A DNA stretch of 64,000 nt from Aptenodytes patagonicus (GCF_965638725.1 NC_134950.1:23340932-23404931); one strand, 5' to 3'; positions 24,505-36,560 are shown, counted from the first letter of the stretch. The notes: generated by a model not told the origin, from the sequence alone. Numbers and translations are program-made.

Positions 24505-25485
24505 GCTCATGTACCCAAGAGTCAGGCCACTGAAGAACATCAAAACAACCAGCAGGTGGATGAGGCTGCTAAGATTGAAGTGGCTCAGCTGGATCTGGGC
24601 TGGCAACATCAGGGTGAATTATTTATAGCTCGGTGGGCCCATGACACCTCAGGCCATCGAGGAAGAGATGCAACATATAGATGGGCTCGTGATCAAGGGG
24701 TGGACTTGACCATGGACACTATTGCACAGGTTATCCATGAATGTGAAACATGCGCTGCAATCAAGCAAGCCAAGCGGTTAAAGCCTCTTTGGTATGGAGG
24801 ACGATGGCTGAAATATAAATATGGGGTGTCCTGGCAGATTGGTTATATCACAGTCCCACAAACCCGCCAAGGCAAGCGCCATGTGCTCACCATGGTGGAA
24901 GCAACCACCGGCTGGCTGGACACATATCCCGTGCCCCATGCCACCGCCCAGAACACTATCCTGGGCCTGGAGAAGCAAGTCTTATGTTGACATGGCACCC
25001 CAGAAAGAATTGAGTCAGACAACGGGACTCATTTCCAAAACAACCTCATAGGCACCTGGGCCAAAGAGCACGGCGTTGAGTGGGTACATCACATCCCCTA
25101 TCATGCACCAGCCTCTGGGAAAATCAAACGACACAATGGACTGTTAAAGACTACGCTGAGAGCAATGGGTGCTGGGACGTTCAAACATTGGGACACACAT
25201 TTAGCAAAGGCCACCTGGTTAGTCAACACGAGGGGATCTGCCAATCGAGCTGGCCCTGCCCAGTCAAAACTTTTACATACTGTAGAAGGGGATAAAGTCC
25301 CTGTAGTGCGTGTAAAAAATATGCTGGGGAAGACAGTCTGGGTTATTCCTGCCTCAGGCAAAGGCAAACCCACCCATGGGATTGCTTTTGCTCAAGGACC
25401 TGGGTGCACTTGGTGGGTGATGCAGGAGGATGGGGAAGTCTGATGTGTACCTCAAGGGGATTTGATTTTGGGTGAGAATAGCCAA
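24505..25485 (+). pseudogene. Retroviral pol remnant: RNase H end plus integrase
   Basis: The first codons show the last RNase H motif (His, then Asn-Asn and Asp at residues 55, 67-68 and 72, counting from the ATG at 24346). Integrase follows. Its zinc-binding residues are His99, His104, Cys133 and Cys136 (HX4H, 28 residues, CX2C; codons at 24640, 24655, 24742 and 24751). In the catalytic core the first acidic position is Gly (codon 24841). The second Asp is intact (codon 25018). The third position, exactly 35 residues later, is Lys (codon 25126). Zinc binding may persist, but catalysis is lost. There are in-frame stops at 24988 and 25441; after each the same frame stays open, to 25485. There are no frameshifts. 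The protein would have inserted viral DNA into the host chromosome; this copy cannot. Confidence 0.93.
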
Positions 25486-25880
25486 TGATTTGAACTGTAT
25501 GATATTAATTGCTACATAATATTATATGCCATAACAATGGTATTACAGTAAGAATCACCTAGATTAATGAAGAATGAACTTTGATGAAACCGAGCAAAGC
25601 GCAGTGATGATGGAACCAGAACTGACTTCAACATGAAGCAATCCAACACCGCACACCATCTCCATCTTCCCTGCCCTGAAAGATTATTATGACAGATGGA
25701 GCCCAAAGTCATGGATTAAATGAACTCAACAAACATTTTATAGGGATGGCCCATAGACTAAGGGAATGATATCTGTGTGTGTATATATCAAAAGACAGGA
25801 AAAGGGGTGGTGATTAATGAGAATGTATTGGAAAGTGTGGGACCTGGGCATGACGTAGATGGTATAGAATAAGGTTGATG
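25444..25880 (+). mobile_element. 3' internal non-coding region of the ERV, no env, no 3' LTR
   Basis: After pol comes AT-rich sequence without a frame, in keeping with elements of this type that lack env. It includes a purine-rich AAAGGGGTGGTGATTAATGA-like stretch and a GACCTGGGCATGACGTAGAT block just where the polypurine tract and 3' LTR should follow. Instead the sequence passes into unrelated DNA at about 25875-25890. The boundary is by eye. Confidence 0.6.
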
Positions 25881-28800
25881 GATCTATGTGGGAAGAGCCC
25901 TGCAGGCAGCAAACCCCGGTGGAGGGGAGCGTGGGGACACCTGCTCTCCTGCATGGGGAGCACAGGGAGGTGGCGGGGAGCCGGTGCTGGGCCGTGCCAT
26001 GGGTGACTGCACTCCTACCCCAGAGCCAGGGCATTGACACAGGTTGTAGATGTCTCTGCTTTCTTCCTTTTCTTGTGAGTGCAGGGAGAGACATGACCTT
26101 TCCCTTGGACTTCCTTGTGCACGTTAAAGCCTTCCTGGAGGAACTGGCAACTTTCTTTTGTGTAATTATTCTGTTAAATACACCATGTAGCAGAGTTGGT
26201 TTAATTTGTCGATTCCTGTTTGGGCCGTGTCAGACTGATGGTTGTTTCTTCCGCATCTCCAGCCTCGCTGCAGCTGCGATGGCAGGTATGAAGTTGCCTA
26301 TGGCCACTCCAAGGGAAGGGGGACTGGGGAGCCACGCTCAGACCCATTCTGACACAACCATAGTGGAGCTCCCCCTTATGGATGGCTACAGAAGGCCCAG
26401 TTAGGCTCAGACCTTTGGATACCAAAACTTTTTTATCTCCATCTTTATTTACATAGTATTTGCTTTGGATGGGGGTAGAAAAGCTTTCAGAGTGGTGTTA
26501 TACCATGGATGACTTTTGGGGCAAGTTTTGGCACATGCAGAGGGGGTTGTAAAGCCTTTAGTGTCATGACCCAGGCTCTAATTCATTTAGGAAGCACAGC
26601 TGCCCAATGGAAACTACAATTTAGGGATCAGAGGTTATGCCAAATGAGCTAGGCAAAAATGAGAAACACACCCAGTGCTCTGCTGGTGCAAAGTGCCAGG
26701 TTACGGATAGAATCACCCAAAGCTGTTTGTGTTGTCTCTGCCTTAGCCCATTCCTCCATCATCCCCAGTGCATCTTACCACTATCCCCGTCCTCCCTACC
26801 TACAAGGAAACCCCAAACCAGTGAGAAACCTCTGCTACAAAGAGCCTAGGCAGCCATGTGGGTGCCAGGAAGCATGGGGTGATGTTCACTGGGACCAGTG
26901 ACAGCGACTCCCCGGTCTTTGCTGAGAACTGCCCCAGATACAGCCTCAGATATAGGAACGATGTAAGGGTGAAAAGCTCTTCCACTGGCACCCAGTGGTG
27001 TCACAACCTGCTCCCACTACTCTGTACTTATTTCATCCAAAGAATGAATGAATTAATGAAAATTTGTAATCCTAAACTTGAAACTGGTCCAGGTACCCTG
27101 GACTCCTGCCTCTACTTATCCCTCCAGGCTGATTCTCCAGGTCTGGGTGGCCAGGGGGATGGTCAATTTAGGTGTGAGGTGTTTCACCATGATGGTGCCT
27201 TGTACTTAACAGGTGATTTCATCCCTCACCAGGCAGGCCATAAAAATCCCATCATTATGGATGTGATCTTCCCTGGGGACAAGGCATACTGCCACTGTGT
27301 TTCATAAAGGCACAGCCATTTTCGGTGTTAAGAACTGCAGGGGGTGACAGCCCCATCTCACCCACTGGGGTTTTGGGGAGGGAGGGAAACGGTCCTCACT
27401 CCTCCATGCCTGAGCCCCTTAGCCAACACTGGGAGGCAGAAATGTGGAGCCATGAACAGCTCCCACCATCTCCACATGACCTCTGAGAAGGGTCTTGAAA
27501 CCACCCCAGCACCAAAAGAAAGCTTGGATGACCTCCAGTGAATGCACTGTGAAGGACGAACCCTCCAGCTCCCTTGACTGTGAAAGAGAAGCCAGATTTC
27601 AGCACAACAATGACAATTCACATCCACTTAGAGATCTGAGCTATAGCGTTTGTATCTGTGCTAAACTGCCAAATAACGTCTCAGCATCCTGATTGGGGAG
27701 TACAGATCCACCTGCTGAGCCGGGTAAGTGCCGTAGGAATGGAATAATTTAATTCCTCTGTTTGCCAGAGTGAAGCAAACTAACAAAAAGCCCATTCATC
27801 TCTTTAATAAAACCTTTCCTCCTTTTTTTGTAATCAATATGGGTCAGATCTCTTATGCAACACAAGGCTCTAATTCAGCTGAGTAAAAAATGTAATGTGA
27901 TTTTGACAATCTATAAATGCTCTAAATGTGATGTATTTAATAACGTCAATCCTGGCTAACTAGGAAGCAGAAAAATTACTTCTATGACCATTAGGGATGG
28001 CGTTTACTATTCCAGAGCAAACACCAGTAATTTTATCTCCCATATATTGGCAAATTCAGTGCCTTCTGACAGTGGAGAACACATGTTCCCTAACCCTTTA
28101 CTGTGCTGAAATAGCCATTTAAAAATAACTTTTGAGGCGAGGCGTGATCTGATCCTTTCCATTCTTCTTCAAATGCATTCACGCCCGGCACTGCTCAGTA
28201 GGATAACCTGATCTTGAACAAATGCTTCACAGCTTTTTGGTAGTTATCAAAAGCTCAGTTTCAAGACCAGAGAGCATTTCACTCCTAAAGCATAGCAAAT
28301 CAGCCAGGAGAGCGTGAAAGCGACTCTGGGCAATCTCCCTTTCATAGGGTAATTTACTTTCAAATAAGCAGAGGGAGGTGTTTACGGACTCCCCGCCATT
28401 CCCGCTGGCTCTGTGACAGACTCTCAGTCCTCCCAAGCCCCAGCCAACAATTCAGTCTCCTCCCGAGGACTGTTCAAACAGGTTGCAGGATGGGGGATAT
28501 CGCAGCTCTGGGCAACCCCCTGGAGCTGGCCATGGCTGGGGCTGCTTCTCCCCCCCACAGTTCCTTCCGCATGCCACATGCAGGACACCAGCAGCACCCT
28601 GCAAATCTGCAAATCCTGGAGAAGATCAACCCAACTTAGTCTATTCCCCAGCATTGTTATACTGTTGGGTTTTGCAAGCAAAAAGCAGGCTCAATTCCCC
28701 AGTTGAGTCCAAGCTGCAGTTTGTCTCCTCTTTCCTGCACCCAACCACGGCTGGAGAAATGGAGATAAACTGCAGAGTTACTCTCAGGGCAGGAGCTGCC

Positions 28801-31357
28801 ACCACCAGCACTGCAGAGCTGGGCCCAGAGAAGAGGCTAAAGCCTTTCCCTCCACACCTTAGAGCAAACTTCATCATTGAATTCTCTTTCCTTTACAGTT
28901 ATTCACACATCCAAGGAAGACCTTAACACAGATGCTCCAGCAGACAGAGCTGCCAAACGGCCCCTGTGTAACTACATAGCTGCCTGGCGCTGTGGGCAGT
29001 ACCTGCCTGCAGCTGCTGGCCCGTGGGACGCAGCATCTCGGCAAGCGAATGAGTGTCACCTCATTGTGAGGGTTTCGCTAAGTGGAGGTAATTAATGGCT
29101 GGAGAATGACATTTAAACATGTGTTTGATACTTTCTCCTAGAATTAGGACAGAATTACACTGCTTTGCATTCTGATTAATTCTTTTAGCCTGCAACTGAC
29201 TTCAGATTTGCATAAGCAGTGTAGTTCATGCTTTCTTCTACCAAAAGCCGAAAAGCAGGATATTTTTCAGCTATTATTTTGCTTTCAGTATTTCAGTTAA
29301 TTTCCGCAGCGCATTTGTCATTGTTCAAGAACATACAATGCGTTGCCAGATCTATCATTAATGCCAGCTCAATAGAAAAGTGTCAGAACGATGATGACAT
29401 CTCGTTTGTATGAATTTCAGCTTTTCTGATAAAAATTAAAAATCCTGAGCCCCATCTGTAATTTTTTTTCACCCTGCATGTTGCTTTCTGCCCTAAGGAC
29501 CACATGGTTCAGCCTGTGAAATGACATTTATGGTTCCCCCCATGGGTGGGGGCACTTCCTCCTGAGCCCATCGCTGGCACGTTCAGTGCTCACCGTTTAT
29601 TCAGAACAGAAGCTTGCAGCTCCCATAATAGAAACATCACAACATTACAGTACGAGGGCTCCGAGGTGGAGCTCACGCTCTCTGCAAGCTCTCGTGGGAT
29701 GCTCTGGAGTACGTGCATCTGCCAGTCACCTCCTGTCAGCTAAGCAGGGTAGAAACAAAAGCAGAGGCAAATTAATTAGGGAAAAGGAAGACCCTCTTTC
29801 TGCCCTCTAATTCAAGCTCCTTGGCTAGAAGAAGGGGCCTTTTTTATTTACCCCAGCTCCCGGTTCATGAAGTGCTTCCCCTTTCTGCCCCACGACACGC
29901 ACACTGTTCTTCATTGTTCTGTTCCCCACCAGTAAATCCCCAGAAGGAGGCATCTTTTCGTCATCTGGGAAGTGTAATTAAAGGGCCTTGATTTACAGTC
30001 ACATTTCCGTATGAAACTTTTGTGCTTGTAACAAGTAGCCCTTTCACCCAGGAACACCACTAAGCCTTTACCTACCAGGGAGGAACCGGGGAAGTATTTG
30101 CTTCGTTCTTCTGCCGGAGGCTAGATGCCTCCCTGTAAACAGTGATGGGAGCTTGAGTGCAGACCCCCCGACTGTTCACACTGTTGCTTGTTTGTGGATG
30201 TTGAAGGATAACATTGTGCTTTGGGATGCTGTAGTTGGTATTTCAGTACCAGTTTAAATGCCACTGCTCCAGGGGTCCATGCAGTCCCCCTGCCCCAGTG
30301 TGCTGGCTGTCAGGGTCACCTTGTCGGTGCAGGACTCACGAGGGAGATGAGGCGTCTCCTGGTTTTCCCATGTGTGCAGCTGAGAGAGTTGCTCCAACTA
30401 CAGCCTCCCACCACTGGTGACAGTGACAAACTTCCCTGTTTGCTCAGATTGGTATACAAAAAGCACTATGGATGAAGGAAGTCTTAGCAATAATTTCCTT
30501 ATTTACAACTAAGTTTCCAGCCTGTCTCCTTTAAAGTAAAAAGCAGGAATGTCATGTTGTTCAGCAGAAGTTCTCTCTGATATAAGTATTTATAATGACT
30601 TCATTACTTAGATCATCAGCAAAACAACACTTCCAACAAGCTGTACGGCTTGTCCTAGAGATCAGCGATGCAGGGCTGCAAGGCATCAATGCAAAGGTAA
30701 ACAGGAGAGCACGGTTCCCTCACTGCACTCCGCATTGCCAAGCCTGGAAGAGCACTGGACAAGCCAGCAGATCTTTGGCATTGAAGAAGAACTTGCAAAA
30801 AGCAAGCAAGGGACCTAGCTGCTTTGCAAATTGAACCACGTAATTTGGAAAGAAGTGGGACACTGTGGCCAGCAGCACTCTCAGAGCGGGGAACCAGGGA
30901 ACTGGAGAGCAGAGGCGCAGGTGGTCCTGCAGGTGCTGAGGAAGAAGAGTGTCAAAACAGGAGCTGCATGAAACTCCTTCTTCTCAAAAACCAGAGCTCC
31001 CTCTAAGCTCAATGCATGCACTGAATAAATAGACACCGAGCTCCTCTGCTCGGGAGGTGTCCCCAGGCTCGCTGTGGCACTGCAGATTTGCTGGCTGTAT
31101 GCCCAGTGTGGATGCTCAGGTTCACACTGGTGCCGTCATGGTGTTACAGTCAAACACCTCTTGCTGGGCTGCAAGTCAAGCAGCAAGAGCCAAACCCCAA
31201 ACCCTCCCCATTGCCCCTTTAAGTTTAGACTGTAGGAAAGAGGCAAGAAGCCCAAGTGAAGGTTTATTCAGTAGCTCACACTGACATTTTTATCCTATTA
31301 CAGTCACACACACACTCAAACAGCCCAGATACATCAGGCCAAAGGGCACCACAAGAA
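25881..31357. other. Unique non-coding DNA, no gene recognised
   Basis: No supported exon. The frames found (up to about 170 codons at 25886-26404) show no domain. AT-rich stretches with TAAT cores at 27.75-28.15 and 29.1-29.45 kb look more like conserved non-coding sequence than bulk DNA; the second is listed separately. Confidence 0.55.
29100..29440. promoter_or_regulatory. Candidate conserved non-coding element with POU octamer
   Basis: The block is AT-rich and without repeats, with an exact ATTTGCAT octamer at 29206-29213, a GATTAAT nearby and several TAAT/ATTA cores. Such composition is typical of vertebrate developmental enhancers, but conservation itself cannot be judged from one genome. 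Neither strand carries a convincing frame: the 61-codon one at 29228-29413 is AT-driven. Confidence 0.3.
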
Positions 31358-31608
31358 TTCATAGAATCATAGAATCATAGAATCATTGAGGTTGGAAAAG
31401 ACCTCTAAGATCATCGAGTCCAACCGTCAACCCAACACCACCAGGCCCACTAAACCATGTCCCTAAGCGCCTCATCTACACGTCTTTTAAATACCTCCAG
31501 GGATGGGGACTCCACCACTTCCCTGGGCAGCCTGTTCCAATGTTTCACCACTCTTTCAGTAAAGAAATTTTTCCTTACATCCAATCTAAACCTCCCCTGC
31601 CGCAACTC
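31358..31608 (-). mobile_element. CR1 LINE 3' end, 5'-truncated
   Basis: Read on the minus strand, this is the CR1 3' end. The plus strand shows the reversed tail (three ATAGAATC units), then GAGGTTGGAAAAGACCTC, AAGATCATCGAGTCCAACC, a 3' UTR-like stretch and the complement of the ORF2 end (CAGCCTGTTCCAATGTTTCA, TCCTTACATCCAATCTAAAC). It is about 250 bp, shorter than the 10.5-kb copy and from a different subfamily, since its 3' UTR wording differs. Its 5' (right-hand) end is approximate. Confidence 0.96.
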
Positions 31609-34600
31609 AGTTTCAGTCTCCTCTGCAACTGCTCAGCCATGTTATATCTCAGCGTACTCACAGAATATTCAAGTCATAAATTCAGAACAAAAGCTCTTTC
31701 TCCCCTCTCCTCCCTTGATTAAGCTGGGTGGCCAGATTAAGCCTGGGTACAAATGTCGTAATTTCCATGGATGAATGTCAGCCTTTCCTGAAGAGCGGTG
31801 GAAAGCTGCTGGGGTGTGCTTTCAGATGCCTACTTGCTGAACTCTGAATTTACAGTATTGTTTATCAGATTTCTCAATATTTACACTTGGTTCCCATTCC
31901 AGTAAATAGATGACATATTATATGATACTACTGTTCAAAAACCCCAAGGAAATGAAAACCAGAAACTCTCTGCAGCAGAAATCCACAAATGCAAAAGATG
32001 CTGAATTTAGGTTCTTTCCAATGCCTTTTTAGTCTGTCCATTACTTACAGATAGCATGCTGTTCATACGTATTTAGAGCAGGCACGAGCACTGTGGCAGG
32101 TAGGTATTGCTCGATGGGTTCAGACTCTCAGTATTTTTAACTCAGAATCTGTCTCCAACAGTGACAATTTCCAGATGCTTTAAAAGAAAGATTTCTGTAA
32201 GGGATGATAATAGAAAAGCCAGCCCCTAAATCAAATTCTTTACTGAAGGAACTCGGCTTGAGACAAGGACCGTGAGGAATATACTCTGCATTTTTTGAAA
32301 CTCAATTGAGTGGAGAATGAGAAAATGTTCCTGTTTGTGCCTGGCCCTGTTTGAATCCTGCGCAGCTCTGGCATGCTCTGGCATCCTGGGGCATTGGGTT
32401 GCCCAGTTGAGTGCCTTTCGATGAATGCGCTTGAGATTTTTCTTCTTTTACTAGAGTACGGTACCTGCAGTGCCTTTCATTTTACTTTGTATTGTTTTTG
32501 CAATATTTTTGTTTATCTCTGTTCACGGACAAACCTACAGTGCTTGGTGATGGCATTGCACATGAGCTGGAGGATGGCCTGTCCACCCTCTGCACAGCAA
32601 AGCCTTTTGGTAACAGCCCGAGACAAAACCTCTTCCTTAGAGAGTATTTTGTCTGCACTTTAAAAGCAAGGAGGATAATCTGTGAAAGAAGGAGGTGTTT
32701 CCAAATCAGTGCTGCCTCCTGGCATTAGCCACAGACTCCCCGCGTGGCTGTGGGGTCTGGGCAGTAGCCCCAGCCCTGCCCCAGGATGGACAGGCTGCGG
32801 ATGCCCCAGGAGGGTTCATGAACCGCACGGGATAACGCTGGTGAAAGCAGCTTCAGAGGAGCCAGTGACTGGGAAAGCAAAGAAGTCCCTGGCTGGGACA
32901 GGCCCATGGTGTGTGGCTTTTGCCCCAGAAAGGGAAAATCCCTCTTGCTTAATTGCAGGGAAGCTGTTGTTACTTTTGTATTGCACTCTCTTGTCCTTAA
33001 TTAAATTGAATATATTTACATAATAAATTGAGCTGCGCACCTGCAGTATGCAATGTAGATTGGGCAAAATGTTCATTTTAATTACACTAAGTTTATTCAA
33101 CCATGTTAATGCCAGTAACTCCATCTGGCTGGAGCAACAAGCACAGTTTGGCATTTATTTCCAGGTATACAAAGCTTTGGTTTCTGCAAACTGAAAGGAG
33201 ATGAGCCATCTGAGGGAATTTGATCACAATGTTTGATTTAACAAATTAATCTTAAGCTTCGAGAACATGATAATAGCAAATAAAGCTGTATCAACTTCAC
33301 CTGCCTCAGAGTTACAGGGGGACACTTCCTGCATATAAATTAGCTTAATACGGAACCAGTTTTGGCAATGGCTCTAATTCAGTAGTCCATACATCAAAGA
33401 GTTAAACAAATTAGGGGATTTTAAGTATTAGATTTGATTGAATATTAATGTGATACTTTTTCATAATACAGACTAGCTGCTAAAGAATTCTCTTTAAAGA
33501 CCAACTTTGAGCTCAGCCATGATGAGGTGCAGCGTGTACCATTTTGTAATGGGGGATAACCTCTCCGAACAGGCTGTATTTGGTGTTTGTACACTTCATG
33601 TTAAAATATCCCCATGTAAAGTGATTTTAGTAGAGGATCTGCCATGATACACGTTAGCAACAGGGTGACACTCCTTGTATTTCCATGGTGAACAAACACA
33701 AACTCCTTCTGTTGTTGTTATTCTTGTGTTTCTTGGTTTGTATTCATTTCTTTTTTGTTAAGAGCAGAAGTTTTCTTCTTTCCTGGTGCACAGAGGAAGA
33801 CAAACCATCCAAAGACAAGCACATTTGCAGAGGTGACAAAAGCGTCAGTAAGAGCTCATTCATTCTGCATCTGGACATTGAAGCATCTGCACAGAGATGA
33901 GGGCCCTATCTGAAAAAGCTGTGTGTTACTTTTTAAGGGAATGAGCAAATGTACAACCTCATTAACATGAGTTACTGTTGTTAAATAGCCAGGAGACATG
34001 AAAAGAAGCAGCATGTTGGCAGGCCCTTGTGGTTCACATGCCAAATGAATATGGAATTGAAGAGGTTGCCATGAAAAGGAAACTTCTTGCATAGTGATTT
34101 ACAGCGCAAGTGCCTAAGCATAAACCAGAAATACTTTAGTAGTTAGGAAATACTGAGATTTAATATGTATTTCTGTGATGATAAAGTAAATTCTTCCTTT
34201 TTTAATAGCATCTTCTGTAAAGCTTCTTTTTAAAGAGGTCAGTCCACTAGATATACAACAGATATGGGATATGGAGAGCTCGGCTTTCTAAGAGCCACTG
34301 CAGACGTAGTCCCCAGTCCTGGTATCTGTGGATAATCTCACAAGTATTCACACAGACTTTGCCCAAGATACAAGATTTACAATGTAAACTATAATACAAA
34401 ACAGACTCTTTATCAGCCATCTGCTGCAGTCTGAGGTTTACCCCAAGAAATAAGAATGGTTACAGTGCTTTGCTCTCAGCTGATTTTGTGGAAAGCAGAA
34501 AACCCAGCCACTCCTGGTCTTCAGGTCCAACATATTTCACTGCAAACCTCCTACTCCTTCATTAGAGAGCCTCAACACATGAGAAGCAAGAGCGAAATTG

Positions 34601-36009
34601 CCAGGATCATTTATGGGACATAGCTGCAAGGCAAACAAATCCCCTCTGGAGACCAGGTTCTCCTGTGTGAGGCGTTGCTCAGACGTGCGCAGGACGGGAC
34701 TGTTCCGTTCCAAAGAGCTCAACAGACTTGGGAAATGAAAAATAATAGGTGACTGCTAAGAAATGGTAAACAGAGGGATGTGTACATTGCATGGCTGGTG
34801 CTGGGTCAGGGCTCAGCTTCCCTGCGGCAGGACACCGGTGACTCAAGCCTGTGTCTGCCTTGCACCCCCACGTGCCCGCAGGTCTCGGCTGAGCATGTGC
34901 CCAGCTGAGCACAGCGGTGACAGGCACTGTGGGCTGCCAGGCACCCCTGGACGGGCAGCTCTGGGGCTGTGAGGCCGGAGGAGTGCATGGCAGGGACCAT
35001 CACCTCAGCCCCAGAGGCTGTGATGGGAGTTACCTGCAGCATGGGCTGCAGGAGCAGGCTTGCGGCAAGCTCATTGCCAGGGCCTTTGGAGATGATTCAG
35101 GCAGGAAATTATATCCCTAAAGGAGATGCCACTATGGAGGGAAATGGTGGAAAAATAATTAGTGCTAATGGCAGCTCAGTAAATTAAACTTGCAGACTCG
35201 ATTACCTGGTACTACTATCTTGGTGGGCGCTGTGAGGATCCCTAGGCTGGCAGATAAATGGGTCTGGAGCACCCATTCACCAGCTGATGTTTGAGTTGAG
35301 AGGTGAGGACGATGCAAGAATGGAGACACAAGTCCCACCATTGTAGCAAACATGGGCACGGTCCCAGGGCATCCTTTAGGCATGTGTTTTGGATACTGAC
35401 TTGTAGGTCAGGGACCAGGGAGAGAATTTCTCACCCTATGCTGTGTCTGTGAAGGAGCAGGGAGGGATGGAGGATGATGCAGAGGCTGAGCTGCATCTCT
35501 GGATTGAGACTGGGATCCAGTGTCATAACGGACAGAGGGTGCAAGCTGCACGTTGCCGTCTGTCCTCGGGGAGGGCAGACTCTGCCCATCTCCAGTGCAG
35601 AATGAAGCACATGCTGGAACAAATCTTGAAAGAGAGGAAAGAATGGGTCTGGTTTGGATCATTGCTGTGGCAAAGTCTGCAGAATAGGACCGACATTGTG
35701 CTGGAGGACAAAAAATAATAAAGCCCTGTTTGTCAGCCTCTGCAGAGCATGGAGAGGCGGTGGGGGCTGGGCTGCTGCCTGGGCCCGGCGTGCCCCTGCA
35801 GTGGCCTGCATTCAGGCCCAGATCATCCTGGAGAGGACGAGCACTTTCCCATCCGCCTGGCGTGGTGGCCATGCCAACATGCCCCGAGGCACACGGCAGC
35901 CCTGGCAGGGCAGGCAGTGCAGGCAGGGCAGTGGGGTCAAAGAGACACCTGGGGCAGAGAGCTTCTGGCTTTATTAACTTTTGCAGGGGTGGTGATGGAC
36001 TATTTGAGT
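31609..36009. other. Unique non-coding DNA, partly AT-rich
   Basis: No gene or repeat is recognised. 33.0-33.65 kb is strongly AT-rich with many ATTA/TAAT cores and few CpGs. 34.7-35.1 kb is GC-richer. Overlapping frames on both strands at 35.4-36.1 kb belong to the GC-rich approach to the CpG block and show no domain. Confidence 0.55.
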
Positions 36010-36560
36010 CTGTCCGACTTGTCCTTTCCGTTGCGAGACCCCTGTTCCTCGTTGCAGCGAGTATTTCTCTCCGCGCCCTGCTACCGGCTGTGCGGTGCAC
36101 GCCGGGCACTGCGGCTTCACTGGTGGCAGCCCCGGCCCCGGCAGTGGCTGCGCTCCCCGGCGAGGGGCCCCCTCCCGCCGGGATGGGGTCGGTGCCCTCA
36201 CGGCTGTGCAGGGACGTCGTGCCACTTCACTCGATACGTGTTCTCCAGAGCAGTTTTATTTATAGGAGAAGATGCGGGAAGGGGGAAGATGAGCGTTTCT
36301 GGTGGCCTTGGGCCGGTGGCTGGCTGCTCAGACATTCCCCTGTACCTCGGTGCTTATTTTTGTTTAATATATTGCCCTTCTGTGTTTATTTTGCAGGTGT
36401 TTATTTTGGAAAGGGCTCTGTTTACATTTCTGGTTTTACGCGGAGCGCACATATGGTGATATTTGCTTTGCCAGGACTTAGCATTCCTCCTCCTCCCCTT
36501 CCCCCCAGCCCTCACCCCGGCTGAGCCGCCGGTTACGGCCGGCAAGTGAAAGGCTCCTTT
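36010..36560. promoter_or_regulatory. CpG-rich block, candidate promoter or enhancer
   Basis: From about 36010 to 36240 there are roughly 25 CpGs, including GCCGGG, CCCCGG and GGCGAG clusters, in a window otherwise poor in CpG; a smaller cluster lies at 36510-36545. Between them the sequence is AT-rich (TTTTATTTATAGG at about 36256). Dense CpG means protection from methylation in the germline, hence usually a promoter or a regulatory island. Direction cannot be decided. The long frames here on both strands (up to 264 codons) are explained by the low stop-codon frequency of GC-rich DNA. Confidence 0.4.

Larger units (their letters stand above)
23838..25880 (+). mobile_element. Defective endogenous retrovirus carrying an internal U6 snRNA segment
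   Basis: The order is 5' LTR (23838-24398), primer binding site (24407), an 8-nt spacer, U6 snRNA nucleotides 48-107 (24445-24504), the RNase H end and integrase (24505-25485), and a non-coding 3' internal region that can be followed to about 25880. Gag, protease, reverse transcriptase, most of RNase H and any env are missing. I see no second copy of the LTR start (TGTCCTGG) after the internal region, so the 3' LTR is lost or was never made. The integrase and LTR resemble the ERV-L-like (class III) elements common in birds; the exact family is inference. The right boundary is approximate because there is no LTR or target duplication to mark it. Confidence 0.93.

Noticed and set aside
36000-36524. 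Long plus-strand frames (up to 264 codons from 35730 and 236 codons from 35749) as a host gene
   Set aside because: They overlap each other and a 233-codon minus-strand frame, lie in CpG-rich DNA where stops are rare, and show no domain.
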